Source of the DNA: Billgrantia antri
GTDB taxonomy: Bacteria; Pseudomonadota; Gammaproteobacteria; Pseudomonadales; Halomonadaceae
NCBI RefSeq assembly: GCF_019430905.1
Contig: NZ_JAHYCA010000001.1
Location: 1-64,000 of the forward strand
Reading direction: 5' to 3'
DNA length: 64,000 bases
In this document: piece after piece, positions 37,650 to 47,502 of the stretch
How positions within the stretch are numbered: the first letter of the stretch is position 1
How the letters are laid out: every line of letters begins with the position of its first letter
Position numbers and translations under genes: made by a program
Notes under the pieces: generated by a model
Told to the model about the DNA's origin: nothing
The model's input: the letters and a program-made list of their open reading frames with translations, nothing else
The model's database searches: none

Positions 37650-38743
37650 GCATCCGCCTTCATGCCATCGGCAAGCACTTCGGCAAGACCCAGGCGCTGG
37701 AGCCGGTCGACCTGGACATCGCAGAAGGCGAACTGGTCGGCTTGCTCGGCCCCTCCGGCTCCGGCAAGACCACGTTGCTGCGCATTATCGCCGGACTGGA
37801 AACGGCTGACCGCGAGCCCGGGGGGCGTATCCTGTTCGGCGAGCGCGACGTGACCCACCTGCACGTGCGCGATCGGCGCATCGGTTTCGTGTTCCAGCAC
37901 TACGCCCTGTTCCGCCACATGACGGTGTTCGACAATGTAGCCTTCGGCCTCACGGTGATGCCACGCAAGCAGCGTCCCTCGAGCGGCGAGATCCGCAGCC
38001 GAGTGCACCGCCTGCTGGAGATGGTCAAGCTCGAGCACATGGCCCAGCGCTACCCGGCCCAACTCTCCGGCGGTCAGCAGCAGCGCGTCTCGCTGGCTCG
38101 CGCCCTGGCCCTGCGCCCCGACGTGCTGTTGCTCGACGAGCCCTTCGGTGCGCTCGACGCCAAGGTGCGCCAGGAGCTGCGCCGCTGGTTGCGCCATCTG
38201 CACGACGAGCTCAACTTCACCAGCCTGTTCGTGACCCACGACCAGGAGGAGGCGCTGGAGCTCTCCGATCGCGTGGTGGTGATGAGCGATGGCCGCATCG
38301 AGCAGATCGACACGCCCGACGTACTCTATCGACGCCCCGCCAACCGCTTCGTGTTCGAATTCCTGGGTGACGTCAATCACCTGGAGGGCAGCGTACGCAA
38401 CGGCGTGCTGACCTGCGGAGACGCCAGGCTGGCCGTGGACCTTGCCGACGGACCGGAAGAGTTGCTGCTGCGCCCCCATGAGGTGGAGCTGGCAGAGAAG
38501 CCTGCCGCTCATGCTCACATGCCAGTCACCGTGACCGCGATCTCGCCGGTAGGCGCCGAAGTGCGCGTGGAGCTGGCAGCCGACTGGCTGGGCGAGCCGT
38601 GGCTGGCAACGATTCGCCACGCCGACTACGAGCGACTGGCGCTCGCTCGCGGCGTACGCCTCTATGCCCTGCCCCGGCACTGGCATCGCTTTCCCGCCGA
38701 GCGAGACCATCAGCCATCGAAAACGGTAGCGACCACGAGTTGA
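37646..38743 (+). CDS. cysA: Sulfate ABC transporter ATPase CysA
   Basis: 365-residue ATP-binding subunit. Walker [10 protein letters not shown] at 35-43, Q-loop [13 protein letters not shown], signature LSGGQQQR near 136-143, Walker [13 protein letters not shown], switch His in FVTHDQEEA. The C-terminal regulatory TOBE-like domain follows from about residue 240. It energises CysTW with Sbp. ATGA overlap with cysW. The gene ends 12 bp before the convergent GNAT gene, with no clear terminator. Confidence 0.95.
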   Translation: MSIRLHAIGKHFGKTQALEPVDLDIAEGELVGLLGPSGSGKTTLLRIIAGLETADREPGGRILFGERDVTHLHVRDRRIGFVFQHYALFRHMTVFDNVAFGLTVMPRKQRPSSGEIRSRVHRLLEMVKLEHMAQRYPAQLSGGQQQRVSLARALALRPDVLLLDEPFGALDAKVRQELRRWLRHLHDELNFTSLFVTHDQEEALELSDRVVVMSDGRIEQIDTPDVLYRRPANRFVFEFLGDVNHLEGSVRNGVLTCGDARLAVDLADGPEELLLRPHEVELAEKPAAHAHMPVTVTAISPVGAEVRVELAADWLGEPWLATIRHADYERLALARGVRLYALPRHWHRFPAERDHQPSKTVATTS

Positions 38744-38755
38744 GCGAGCGATCGG

Positions 38756-39208
38756 CTACGCCTGACCCGCTGTGCCCTCCGGCCGCTGCGTCCACAGCAT
38801 CAGGGTTTCGCTTTCACCGCTGTGCGGGTCCAATCGCTCCTCAACGGCCCGAAAGCCCAGCCGGCGGTAGAAGGAGACGGCGCGCACGTTGCGCGAGTAG
38901 ACGCACAGGGTAATGCGCTGCCGCTCGCCCATGGCGTGGGCCATCAGGTGGGTGCCGTGGCCGAAGCTCTGCAGCTCGGGATCGATGAACAGCGCTTCGA
39001 GATGGTCGCCGTTGAGCGCGGCGAAGCCTATGGCGCGACCGGCCACCTCCAGCACATAGGTTTCCGCCCCAGGCAGATAGATACGCGCCATGTCGTCGGC
39101 ACGCTCATGCCAGAATGTCGCAGGTATGAAATCATGGGCCAACTGCGAAGCCCGCAGCCAGATGTCAACGAGCTGCGGTATGTCCTCGGCAACGGCAGGA
39201 CGAATCAT
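38756..39208 (-). CDS. GNAT-family N-acetyltransferase
   Basis: 150-residue single GNAT domain. N-terminal MIRPAVAEDIPQLVDIW is a typical first strand and helix. The acetyl-CoA motif is in LQSFGHGTHLMAHA (near 81-94), where the usual Q/R-x-x-G-x-G/A is modified to FGHGTH. The C-terminal NVRAVSFYRRLGFRAVE motif is conserved. Substrate unknown. Monocistronic, convergent with cysA. Confidence 0.85.
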   Translation of the reverse strand: MIRPAVAEDIPQLVDIWLRASQLAHDFIPATFWHERADDMARIYLPGAETYVLEVAGRAIGFAALNGDHLEALFIDPELQSFGHGTHLMAHAMGERQRITLCVYSRNVRAVSFYRRLGFRAVEERLDPHSGESETLMLWTQRPEGTAGQA

Positions 39209-39400
39209 GAAGCATCTCCCTCACTTGAGAGAGCCAGTGTAACCGCTTCCATTGTCCCGAGTGTAACGCTGTCGTCATCCAGCGCACGGCGATATACTGC
39301 GCAAGTGCCTGAATCCAGTGAATGGAGGTGCCCAATAAAACAACGGGTACCAAACGTTCCGGGCCATGATCTACCCAGCAGACGACTTCCGGGAGGGAGA

Positions 39401-39991
39401 ATGAACCGACGTCATGTCCTGCGTGCCGCAGCCGTGCTGTTTGCCACCGCCCTGCTGGCCGGCTGCGCCAGCCCCCACTACCTGCAGCTGAACCCCCAGC
39501 GTAGCGTCTCGGTGCCGCAGGCCGGAAATGGCCAGGCCGTGACGGTGGCCGCCGTGGATCAACGCGAGGACGATGTGGTCGGCACTCGAACCGGCAGCGC
39601 CATGTCTACCGCGGTGATCACGGTCAGCGCTCACGAACTGGTACCGAACCTGCAGCGCGAAGCCGAGCGCGCCGTACGCGACATGGGTTTCTCGCCGACC
39701 ACTCAGCCCGGCAACGACCGCCCTAGCCTGACACTAACGCTGCAGCATCTCGGCTACGAGCGTGGCGACAGCCAGCCGGTCATCGACGAAGCTCGCCTTG
39801 AAGCCGTGCTCGAGGTCAAGGTGACCAACCAGGGCACCACCTATACCGGCACCTACACCTCGCGACGCACGCAGAGCTACGCCCTGCGCCCCGGCCGGGA
39901 CGCCAACCGACGCATGCTCAACGACCTGATCGCCGACGCCCTGGACCGTGCCTTCAGCGACCCGGAACTGGCCCGACTGCTGGCCCGCTGA
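39401..39991 (+). CDS. YajG-family lipoprotein
   Basis: 196-residue predicted lipoprotein. The signal peptide ends in the lipobox LLAGC (Cys21), followed by a YajG-type domain (QLNPQRSVSVPQAGNGQ at its start, then conserved LxxELxxxLxxMGF-like and VLEVKVTNQGTTYTGTY segments). The family is of unknown function in the envelope. GGGAGG 4 nt before the ATG fixes the start. A TATACT -10-like element lies about 105 bp upstream. Confidence 0.85.
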   Translation: MNRRHVLRAAAVLFATALLAGCASPHYLQLNPQRSVSVPQAGNGQAVTVAAVDQREDDVVGTRTGSAMSTAVITVSAHELVPNLQREAERAVRDMGFSPTTQPGNDRPSLTLTLQHLGYERGDSQPVIDEARLEAVLEVKVTNQGTTYTGTYTSRRTQSYALRPGRDANRRMLNDLIADALDRAFSDPELARLLAR

Positions 39992-40054
39992 GACTCTCGG
40001 CGCTTCAGCGTAGTGGGACCAGGCAATGCTGGACGCCCCGTCCGGTGTATTTTG

Positions 40055-40696
40055 CTAAGTCAGCGGACCACGGCGGACCAATGCCCAGACGCTCTCGCGA
40101 AAGCCGCTGCCCGCTTCCGGCGCTCCGTCCTCGAGGTGGGTGACCTGGAAATTGGGGGTGAACAGCTCGCGAACCTCCTCGGCCGATACATGGTAGGGCG
40201 GTCCGGCGGCTTCATCCCCGGACGCCCTTGTCAGCGATACCAGCAGACCGCGGCAACCGGGGAGGATCAACTGGGCAAGATGGAAGGCGTAGCGCTGCCG
40301 CGTGGCGGGCGGGAGCGCGATCAACGCCGCCCGATCATAGAAAGCGCCAATTTCCGCCGCCTGGTCGATATGGAAATGGAAGAAATCTCCGCACCATAGC
40401 TCCACGCTACCCTGGCGACAGATCGAGAACGGCCCTTGCTGGTAGCGCGAAACGTCACCCGCCCCCTCGGCAACGAACTGTTCGATAGCCTCCTGGGCCA
40501 GTTCGATACCCAGCACCGGATGGTCGTGGCGGGCCAGCCAGCGCATGTCGAGGCTCTTCCCGCACAGCGGGACCAGCACCTTGGTGCCGGGGCGTACGCC
40601 GAGCAGCGGCCAATGGCGCACCAGCGCCGGGTGAGCCTCGGGGCGATGAAAACCGATACGCCCCTCGCGCCAGCGGTCGAGCCACTCGTGTGCCAT
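40055..40696 (-). CDS. tpm: Thiopurine S-methyltransferase (bacterial TPMT)
   Basis: 213-residue SAM-dependent methyltransferase. N-terminal WLDRWREGRIGFHRPEAHP, SAM motif VLVPLCGKSLDMRWLA, and ELWCGDFFHFHID are hallmarks of bacterial TPMTs, which methylate selenium or tellurium compounds and thiopurines. ATG at 40696, 13 bp after the SH3-protein gene, so probably in the same transcript. A weak hairpin lies beyond the stop. Confidence 0.93.
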   Translation of the reverse strand: MAHEWLDRWREGRIGFHRPEAHPALVRHWPLLGVRPGTKVLVPLCGKSLDMRWLARHDHPVLGIELAQEAIEQFVAEGAGDVSRYQQGPFSICRQGSVELWCGDFFHFHIDQAAEIGAFYDRAALIALPPATRQRYAFHLAQLILPGCRGLLVSLTRASGDEAAGPPYHVSAEEVRELFTPNFQVTHLEDGAPEAGSGFRESVWALVRRGPLT

Positions 40697-40709
40697 GCCA
40701 CTTCCTCTA

Positions 40710-41336
40710 CTAGAACCAACGATCGCGCTTGCGCCGCTTGCGCGGCAAGTGCGGAACGATCAGGCCCACCAGCAGGCCGGCACCGGCCACGCCACCGCCA
40801 TACATGAAGTAGCGCATCAGCAGATCCTCTTCCTGAGTATCTAGGCGCGCCTGCAGTTGGCGGATGGTGCGGCGCGACTGCTCGGCTTCACTGTCGAGCT
40901 GATGATTGCGCGCCTCGAGTTCGGCTATGCGCCGCTCACGTGCCTCGAGCGTCTCCGTCATGGCCGAGACTCGTCCCTCCCAGGTCTCGTTGATACCGTC
41001 GAGCTCCGCTTCGAGCTGGGCGACCTGCTCCTCCATCTGCGGCAGTCGCTCATGCGAGCTTGGCGTTTCCTGAAGTTCGGCACTGAGCACCCACACCCGT
41101 TCGCCCTCAGCGTTCTCGACCCGGCTGTAGTCGCCGCTGGTCTCGAGCAGGGTAACCGGCTCACCAGCCGTCAGGGTCCCGACGATGCGATAGCCGTCGG
41201 TCGGCCCGCTGCGCACATAGGTCGTCAGCTCTTCGGAGACCCAGTGGCTGGCGTCCTCTGACTGCTGGGCGTGCAGCGGGGAGGCCATCAGGCCCAGCGC
41301 CACACCCGCGAGCAAAAATTCGAATCGATGCTTCAT
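40710..41336 (-). CDS. SH3-domain protein with coiled coil and C-terminal TM (TIGR04211/YgiM type)
   Basis: 208 residues. Signal peptide (LLAGVALGLMASPLHA, cleavage after residue about 23), bacterial SH3b domain (about 30-95: YVRSGPTDGYRIVGTLTAGE), coiled coil (about 98-170, rich in E, Q and R), then a TM helix (YGGGVAGAGLLVGLIVPHLP) and a basic tail KRRKRDRW. Periplasmic, membrane-anchored; SH3b domains usually bind peptidoglycan or peptides. Function unknown. Upstream of tpm. Confidence 0.85.
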   Translation of the reverse strand: MKHRFEFLLAGVALGLMASPLHAQQSEDASHWVSEELTTYVRSGPTDGYRIVGTLTAGEPVTLLETSGDYSRVENAEGERVWVLSAELQETPSSHERLPQMEEQVAQLEAELDGINETWEGRVSAMTETLEARERRIAELEARNHQLDSEAEQSRRTIRQLQARLDTQEEDLLMRYFMYGGGVAGAGLLVGLIVPHLPRKRRKRDRWF

Positions 41337-41366
41337 GCCGTTGTCCTGCTCATGTCGTTCAGCGAC

Positions 41367-41389
41367 CTATCCACAGAATCTGTGGATAA
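41367..41389. other. Inverted pair of DnaA boxes
   Basis: TATCCACAGA-A-TCTGTGGATA (41368-41388) is a perfect 10-bp inverted repeat. The minus strand holds a consensus DnaA box TTATCCACA (41381-41389). The plus strand holds CTATCCACA (41367-41375), one mismatch. It lies in the 155-bp gap between the SH3-protein gene and the DUF1820 gene. No dnaA, gidA or AT-rich unwinding region is near, so oriC is unlikely; it could be a DnaA-regulated promoter or a titration site. Confidence 0.6.
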
Positions 41390-41491
41390 GCCCCGGGAAA
41401 ACCGCTGGAAAGGCAGCCTCATGCTACGCCGGCACCGACCCGGTCCAGGCTGATCGTTTCCTGAACAGCCCGTCGCCGCCTCTTCGGCCGC

Positions 41492-41821
41492 TCAGGTCTC
41501 GCGCCTCGGGGGCGGCATCGGGCCACGCGGAAATTCGGCGATGCGCCCCTCGCTCTTGACCGCTCTTGCCGGCCCCTCGCGCTCCACCTCGTCGATACGT
41601 ACGATGGCGTTCAACGGCAGATAACTGCGCTTGACACCGTCGAAGGTGTGTCGCAGACGGTCGGCCGAAGGGTCCACCACCAGCTTCGAACCATCTTCGA
41701 AGACGAACTCCTCGACCTCGATGAAGCCCCAAAGTTCGCTCTGGTAGATCTCCCTGGCGTAGAGCTCCCAGATTTCGCCCTGCTGGTGGAAAACCACCCG
41801 ATAGATCGGCTTGGCCGCCAT
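41492..41821 (-). CDS. DUF1820 family protein
   Basis: 109-residue cytosolic protein with the DUF1820 pattern: IYRVVFHQQGEIWELYAREI near the start, then LWGFIEVEEFVFED, and SYLPLNAIVRIDEV. No catalytic motif can be named. In Pseudomonas the same family gene sits next to miaB, and here it is divergent from miaB. I chose the ATG at 41821 (GAGGA about 12 nt upstream); the frame is open to 41902. Confidence 0.85.
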   Translation of the reverse strand: MAAKPIYRVVFHQQGEIWELYAREIYQSELWGFIEVEEFVFEDGSKLVVDPSADRLRHTFDGVKRSYLPLNAIVRIDEVEREGPARAVKSEGRIAEFPRGPMPPPRRET

Positions 41822-42045
41822 AAGGCCGTCTGTCCTCAACGTTGGGTTACGCTTCGAGCCCCCACTGCGGGGCCTGCCAAGGCGCAAGCGTACCACAGTC
41901 ACACACCGCCGCGGTTGCCCCTCTGGCCCCGGTGGTCGGGCTTACGTATAATGCGGCCACCTTCGAGAACGGCTTGAACGAGCCCATTCCCGCGACACTC
42001 CACTCACCGGTGACGCACGCGTCGGATAACCGACCTTCAATTCTT

Positions 42046-43389
42046 ATGGCGAAGAAACTCTTCATCAAGACCCACGGCTGCCAGATGAACGAGTACGACT
42101 CCGCCCGCATGGCGGACCTGCTCGGCGAATCGCACCAGCTCGAGTTGACCGACGACGAAGGCGAGGCCGACGTCATCCTGCTAAATACCTGCTCGATTCG
42201 CGAAAAGGCCCAGGAGAAGGTATTCCATCAGCTCGGCCGCTGGAAGAAGTTCAAGGACGCCAACCCCGATCTGGTGATCGGAGTCGGCGGCTGCGTAGCC
42301 AGTCAGGAAGGCGAGGCGCTGCGCAAGCGGGCGCCCTATGTGGACATGGTGTTCGGCCCCCAGACCCTGCATCGCGTGCCGTCGATGCTCGATGCCCGCC
42401 GCCAGAATCAGATCTCGGTGGTCGACGTCACATTCCCCGAGATCGAGAAGTTCGATCACCTGCCCAAGCCGAGCTCCGACGGGGCGACGGCGTTCGTCTC
42501 GGTGATGGAAGGCTGCTCCAAGTACTGCACCTTCTGCGTGGTCCCCTACACCCGCGGTGAAGAGGTCTCGCGCCCGTTCGAGGCGGTGATGGACGAAGTG
42601 ATCCATCTCGCCGACCAGGGGGTGCGCGAGATCAATCTGCTGGGTCAGAACGTCAACGCCTACCGCGGCGAGAACCAGCTCGGCGACGAGATCGACCTGG
42701 CCGAACTGATCGCCTGCGTGGCGGCAGTGGATGGCATCGACCGCATTCGCTTCACTACCTCGCATCCAGTGGAGTTTTCCGACAGCCTGATCGACGCCTA
42801 CGGCGAGATCCCGGAGCTGGTCAGCCATCTGCACCTGCCGGTACAGGCCGGCTCCGACCGTATCCTCACCGCCATGAAGCGCGGCCATACCGCCGAGGAG
42901 TACGTGGCCAAGATGGAGCGGATTCGTGCGCTGCGTCCCGACATCAGCTTCTCTTCCGACTTCATCGTCGGCTTCCCCGGCGAAACCGCGGAGGATTTCG
43001 AGGCGACCATGGACCTGATCCATCGCATCGGCTTCGACCACTCCTTCAGCTTCGTCTACTCGGCGCGCCCCGGAACCCCGGCAGCCGCCCTGCCCGACGA
43101 CACTCCAGAAAGTGTCAAGAAGCAGCGCCTGGCGATCCTGCAGGAGCGCATCAACCAGCAGGCGATGCAGATATCGCGGCGCATGGTGGGCACTAACCAG
43201 CGCATCCTGGTCAGCGGTTTCTCGCCCAAGGATCCGGGACAGCTGTCGGGACGCACCGAGAACAACCGGGTGGTCAACTTCCGCGCCGCCAACCCTACCG
43301 AGTTGATCGGCTACTTCGTCGACGTGACGATCACCGAGGCACTGCCCAATTCTCTACGCGGCGAGCTGGCTTCCCCGGCGCTACACTGA
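42046..43389 (+). CDS. miaB: tRNA-2-methylthio-N6-isopentenyladenosine synthase
   Basis: Radical-SAM methylthiotransferase (447 residues) modifying A37 of tRNAs. The auxiliary [4Fe-4S] ligands are Cys12, Cys49 and Cys83; the radical-SAM CxxxCxxC is Cys157, Cys161, Cys164, matching the E. coli positions. The C-terminal TRAM domain starts near residue 380. ATG at 42046 ([19 protein letters not shown]). Heads the miaB-ybeZ-ybeY-corC-lnt series found in many gammaproteobacteria. Confidence 0.97.
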   Translation: MAKKLFIKTHGCQMNEYDSARMADLLGESHQLELTDDEGEADVILLNTCSIREKAQEKVFHQLGRWKKFKDANPDLVIGVGGCVASQEGEALRKRAPYVDMVFGPQTLHRVPSMLDARRQNQISVVDVTFPEIEKFDHLPKPSSDGATAFVSVMEGCSKYCTFCVVPYTRGEEVSRPFEAVMDEVIHLADQGVREINLLGQNVNAYRGENQLGDEIDLAELIACVAAVDGIDRIRFTTSHPVEFSDSLIDAYGEIPELVSHLHLPVQAGSDRILTAMKRGHTAEEYVAKMERIRALRPDISFSSDFIVGFPGETAEDFEATMDLIHRIGFDHSFSFVYSARPGTPAAALPDDTPESVKKQRLAILQERINQQAMQISRRMVGTNQRILVSGFSPKDPGQLSGRTENNRVVNFRAANPTELIGYFVDVTITEALPNSLRGELASPALH

Positions 43390-43516
43390 CCACAGGAAAC
43401 CGTCATGGTCGGTCGTGGCATCGCGGGCCGATCCTTCGTTTTCCCCAAGGATTGCCCTGCCAAGAGGCGGGGCAGTAAGCTGGTGCCAAACCACGCAACG
43501 CAGGAACTTCGCCACC

Positions 43517-44593
43517 TTGAGTCAACACGCCGCACAGGCCAACCGCATCATAACATTGAGCCTCGAGCCCAATGATCCACAGCGTCTCGCCAACCTCTGC
43601 GGTCAGCGGGACGAGCATCTTAAGCTGGTCGAATCACGCCTCGGCGTCACCCTGCGCAACCGCGGCAACGTCTTCCAGCTGGCAGGGCCAGGCCACCGGG
43701 TCAAGGCCGCCGCCAACGTGCTGGAGCACCTCTATCGCGAAGCTGAGGCCAGCGACCTGTCGCCGGATACCGTGCACCTGTTCCTGCAGGAGTCGGGGCG
43801 CGAGGCAGTCGACGACGACGAGGGCCCCAGCGATGATGAGGTACTGCTGCGCACGCCCAAGGTGTTGATCAAACCGCGCGGGCAAAACCAGCAAAATTAC
43901 GTGGCGAGCATTCGCCAGCACGATATCAACTTCGGTATCGGCCCGGCCGGTACCGGCAAGACCTACCTGGCCGTGGCCGCGGCGGTGGAGGCGCTCAATC
44001 AGCAGGAAGTGCGCCGCATCCTGCTGGTGCGACCGGCCGTCGAGGCGGGCGAGAAACTCGGCTTTCTGCCCGGCGACCTGGCGCAGAAGATCGACCCCTA
44101 CCTGCGCCCGCTCTATGATGCCCTCTACGAGATGCTCGGCTTCGAGCAGGTGGGCAAGCTGATCGAGCGCCAGGTGATCGAGATCGCTCCGCTGGCCTAC
44201 ATGCGCGGCCGCACCCTGAACAACGCCTTCATCATTCTCGACGAGAGCCAGAACACCACCCGCGAGCAGATGAAGATGTTCCTGACCCGCATCGGCTTCG
44301 GCTCCACCGCGGTAATCACCGGCGACGTGACCCAGGTCGATCTGCCCCGCGGCCAGAGCTCCGGGCTGATCCAGGTCCTGGAAGTGCTCAAGGGAACCGC
44401 CGGTATCGGCGTGACCCACTTCGCCGCCAAGGACGTGGTGCGCCATCCGCTGGTGCAGCGCATCATCGAGGCCTACGAAAGCTTCGAGGCCGAGCAGGAA
44501 GTCCAGGAACGCGCCCGCAAGGAAGCACGCGAGCGTGAGCGCGAGGCGCTGCGACAGGAGCGCGAGCGCAACCGGGAAGATGACAGGAAATGA
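43517..44593 (+). CDS. ybeZ: PhoH-like ATPase YbeZ
   Basis: 358-residue P-loop ATPase, partner of the RNase YbeY in rRNA processing. Walker A GPAGTGKTY, Walker B AFIILDESQNTT. The C-terminal tail is a charged helix rich in R and E. The only start that fits the family length and N-terminus (ITLSLEPNDPQRL) is a TTG at 43517 with AGGAA 10 nt upstream. A GTG at 43415 would add 34 atypical residues. ATGA overlap with ybeY. Confidence 0.92.
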   Translation: MSQHAAQANRIITLSLEPNDPQRLANLCGQRDEHLKLVESRLGVTLRNRGNVFQLAGPGHRVKAAANVLEHLYREAEASDLSPDTVHLFLQESGREAVDDDEGPSDDEVLLRTPKVLIKPRGQNQQNYVASIRQHDINFGIGPAGTGKTYLAVAAAVEALNQQEVRRILLVRPAVEAGEKLGFLPGDLAQKIDPYLRPLYDALYEMLGFEQVGKLIERQVIEIAPLAYMRGRTLNNAFIILDESQNTTREQMKMFLTRIGFGSTAVITGDVTQVDLPRGQSSGLIQVLEVLKGTAGIGVTHFAAKDVVRHPLVQRIIEAYESFEAEQEVQERARKEAREREREALRQERERNREDDRK

Positions 44594-45108
44594 CCTCGAC
44601 ACCGGTGGTCGATCTCCAGCTTGCCACCTCCGCCGAGGGGATGCCGGCACCAGCCGATCTGGAAGCCTGGATCCACGCCGTGCTGGCGCGCTTTCCGCAT
44701 GAGACGCGCCACGAGGTAACCGTACGCATCGTCGGCATCGAGGAGGGGCAGGCGCTGAACCGCGACTATCGCGATCGCGACAAGCCGACCAACGTGCTCT
44801 CCTTTCCCTTCGAGAGCCCGCCAGGCATCGTCCTGCCTCTGCTCGGCGACCTGGTGTTGTGTCACCCGGTGGTGGTACGCGAAGCCCACGAGCAAGCCAA
44901 GCGTCTCACGGACCACTACGCCCACTTGGTGATACACGGTATGCTGCATCTGCTCGGACACGATCACCTCGAGGAAGACGAGGCTGAGGTGATGGAAGCG
45001 CTGGAGCGGGAGATGCTGGCGGATTTTTCCATCGCCGACCCCTATTCACCGAGCCCGGACGACGAGCAACAACAAGACGACCGCAAGGACGAGAGACACG
45101 ATCGATGA
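44590..45108 (+). CDS. ybeY: Endoribonuclease YbeY
   Basis: 172-residue metal-dependent RNase for 16S rRNA 3'-end maturation and 70S quality control. The Zn motif HGMLHLLGHDH (H-x3-H-x5-H) is complete, and NVLSFPFE is the other family signature. Translationally coupled to ybeZ (4-nt overlap) and to corC (4-nt overlap). The C-terminal 20 residues are very acidic and Gln-rich, which may be a salt-adapted tail. Confidence 0.96.
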   Translation: MTSTPVVDLQLATSAEGMPAPADLEAWIHAVLARFPHETRHEVTVRIVGIEEGQALNRDYRDRDKPTNVLSFPFESPPGIVLPLLGDLVLCHPVVVREAHEQAKRLTDHYAHLVIHGMLHLLGHDHLEEDEAEVMEALEREMLADFSIADPYSPSPDDEQQQDDRKDERHDR

Positions 45109-45980
45109 GTGACGACCGAACGACCGGCCAGGGCGGAAGGTCCTGGCTCGACAAGCTGCTCGGCGCCCTCTCGGGGGATAGTGAAGGCCCCAGCTCGCGC
45201 GAAGAGCTGATGGAATTCCTGCGCGAGGCGGCCGCCCGGCTCAAGCTGGACCAGGACGCCATGATGATCATCGAGGGCGCCCTGCAGATCAGCGACCAGC
45301 AGGTACGCGAGGTGCTGATCCCACGCTCCCAGGTAGCCGCCATCGCCGTCGACCAGCCGGCCGAGGAATATCTCTCGCTGATTTACGAGACCGGACACTC
45401 GCGCTATCCCGTGATCGGTGAGAATCTCGACGAGGTCAAGGGACTACTGCTGGTCAAGGACCTGTTGCAATTGCTCAACCGTCCAGAGGAAGAACGCGAG
45501 CGCTTCCGCTTGGAAGACGTGCTGCGCCCTGCCATGTTCGTGCCGGAGTCCAAGCGCCTCAACAGTCTGCTCAAGGAATTCCGTGATACCCACAACCACA
45601 TGGCGGTGGTGGTCGACGAGTATGGCGGCACCGCCGGGATCGTCACCATAGAGGATATCCTCGAGCAGATCGTCGGCGATATCGAGGACGAGCACGACAC
45701 CGACGAGGACGACGATATTCGCGACCTGGGTGAAGGCCGCTACGCCATCCGTGCGCTGACCCCCATCGAGGACTTCAACGAACGCTTCGGCACGCGCTTC
45801 TCCGACGACGAATTCGATACCGTGGGTGGCCTGGTGATGCAGCGCTTCGGCCACCTCCCCGGCCGTGGCGAACATGCCGAACTGGGCGGCTGGCGCTTTA
45901 CCGTGCTCAATGCCGACAACCGCCGCATCCGCCTGCTCGAGGCCGTGCTGCAGGACGAGTCGACTCTGTCCCAGGACTGA
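45105..45980 (+). CDS. corC: CBS-domain protein CorC (YbeX)
   Basis: 291 residues. Tandem CBS domains (about 65-190; REVLIPRSQVAAIAVD and VDEYGGTAGIVTIEDILEQIVGDI) and a C-terminal CorC_HlyC domain (about 205-285). Linked to Mg/Co efflux and to ribosome maturation together with YbeY and YbeZ. No membrane helix, as in other short CorC proteins. Overlaps ybeY by 4 nt; 28 bp before lnt. Confidence 0.95.
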   Translation: MSDDRTTGQGGRSWLDKLLGALSGDSEGPSSREELMEFLREAAARLKLDQDAMMIIEGALQISDQQVREVLIPRSQVAAIAVDQPAEEYLSLIYETGHSRYPVIGENLDEVKGLLLVKDLLQLLNRPEEERERFRLEDVLRPAMFVPESKRLNSLLKEFRDTHNHMAVVVDEYGGTAGIVTIEDILEQIVGDIEDEHDTDEDDDIRDLGEGRYAIRALTPIEDFNERFGTRFSDDEFDTVGGLVMQRFGHLPGRGEHAELGGWRFTVLNADNRRIRLLEAVLQDESTLSQD

Positions 45981-46008
45981 CCGCGGCCACCTCAGGAAAC
46001 GACACGCC

Positions 46009-47487
46009 ATGACCCACTCTCGCCTGCCGTCGTCGCTTGGCTATCTGTCAGCGCTCGTTGCCGGGGTGCTCACCACCCTGACCGCTTCGCCCTATGAACT
46101 CTGGTGGCTCGGCCCGCTGGCGGCGGGCCTCGTCTACTGGGCGGTCAAACCGCTGCATCCACGCCGCGCGGCGCTGCTGGGCTGGTGCTACGGCGTCGGC
46201 CTGTTCGGCTCAGGCGCCTCTTGGGTTTACGTCTCGATCCATGACTACGGCTATACCGGTGTGCCCCTGGCGCTGTTCCTGACCAGTCTGTTCGTTGGCG
46301 CCCTGTCGCTGTTCCCTGCCGCGACGCTATGGCTTTACCGCCTGCTGTGCGGACCGCGCCTCGCCTTCCTCAGCTTCGCCGGCGCCTGGGTACTGGGCGA
46401 GTGGCTGCGCACCTGGCTGTTCACCGGCTTCCCCTGGCTGCTGTTGGGCAGCTCGCACGTCGACTCGCCCTTGGCCCTCTGGGCGCCGGTCGGCGGAGTC
46501 TACCTGTTGTCGCTGATCGTCGCGCTGTCCGGCACGCTGGGCGTGGAGTTCCTGCACCGCCGCTGGTGGGCACTCCTACCCATTGCCGCGCTTTGGCTCG
46601 CGCCGTTGTCACTGCCCGCACAGTGGACCGAGCCTGCCGGCGAACCACTGCAGGTAGCGCTGCTTCAGGGCAACCTAGATCAACTGATCAAATGGACACC
46701 GGAAGGTCAGCGAACCGCTGCCAACACCTATCTGGACATGACCCGTGAGCATGCCGACGAGGCCGATCTCATCATCTGGCCAGAGGCGGCGCTACCGATG
46801 TTCGAGGACGAGGCCGAGCCGCTACTGGCTCGCGCCCAGGTCCACCTGGCACCGGACAGCGCCCTGCTAACCGGCATCCTCCAGCGCGAGGGGCGTGGGC
46901 TCTACTACAATAGCGTGATCGCCCTGGGTAACGCCGAGGGCGAATACCGCAAGGAGCATCTCGTGCCCTTCGGCGAGTACCTGCCGCTGGAGCGCTGGCT
47001 GCGGGGCACCATCGCCTTCTTCGACCTGCCCATGCCGGCCATGACACCCGGGCCAGCGAGCCAGCCGCCGATTCGCGCTGCAGGTACCGTGATCGGCAAT
47101 GCTATCTGCTACGAGATCATCTACGCCGACCTGGTAGCCGAACGGGCCCGGGATGCCGAGCTGCTTTTGACGGTATCCAACGACACCTGGTTCGGCGCAT
47201 CGATCGGTCCGCTTCAGCACCTGCAGATGGCCCGCCTGCGCGCGCTGGAAAACGGCCGCTACGTGATCCGCGCCACCAGCAATGGCGTGACGGCCGTGGT
47301 CGACCATCACGGCCACATCGTCGCCAGCGCGCCTCAGTTCGAGACCGTGACGCTGCTGGCCGAGGCCGTGCCCATGCAGGGTCTGACCCCCTTCACCCGC
47401 AGCGGCAGTTGGCCGGTGTGGCTGCTCAGCGCACTGCTGGTACTACCTGGACTGCAGCTGCCACGGCGTCAGCGACGACACTTCTAG
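46009..47487 (+). CDS. lnt: Apolipoprotein N-acyltransferase
   Basis: 492-residue inner-membrane enzyme that N-acylates lipoproteins as the last maturation step. About six to seven N-terminal TM helices (residues 8-190), then a periplasmic nitrilase-like domain. The catalytic triad is Glu in IIWPEAALP, Lys in EYRKEHLVPFGEYLP, and Cys in GNAICYEIIY. One C-terminal TM helix (WPVWLLSALLVLPGL). ATG at 46009 with AGGAA 9 nt upstream. Last gene of the miaB-lnt series. Confidence 0.96.
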   Translation: MTHSRLPSSLGYLSALVAGVLTTLTASPYELWWLGPLAAGLVYWAVKPLHPRRAALLGWCYGVGLFGSGASWVYVSIHDYGYTGVPLALFLTSLFVGALSLFPAATLWLYRLLCGPRLAFLSFAGAWVLGEWLRTWLFTGFPWLLLGSSHVDSPLALWAPVGGVYLLSLIVALSGTLGVEFLHRRWWALLPIAALWLAPLSLPAQWTEPAGEPLQVALLQGNLDQLIKWTPEGQRTAANTYLDMTREHADEADLIIWPEAALPMFEDEAEPLLARAQVHLAPDSALLTGILQREGRGLYYNSVIALGNAEGEYRKEHLVPFGEYLPLERWLRGTIAFFDLPMPAMTPGPASQPPIRAAGTVIGNAICYEIIYADLVAERARDAELLLTVSNDTWFGASIGPLQHLQMARLRALENGRYVIRATSNGVTAVVDHHGHIVASAPQFETVTLLAEAVPMQGLTPFTRSGSWPVWLLSALLVLPGLQLPRRQRRHF

Positions 47488-47502
47488 CCCCCGGCGCATG
47501 CG

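Noticed and set aside
39317..39364. 15-codon ATG frame upstream of the YajG lipoprotein gene
   Set aside because: Very short, no conserved feature, and its ribosome site is doubtful; probably chance.
41337..41491. Replication origin at the DnaA-box pair
   Set aside because: Only two boxes, no AT-rich unwinding tract, and no dnaA, dnaN, gidA or parAB genes nearby.
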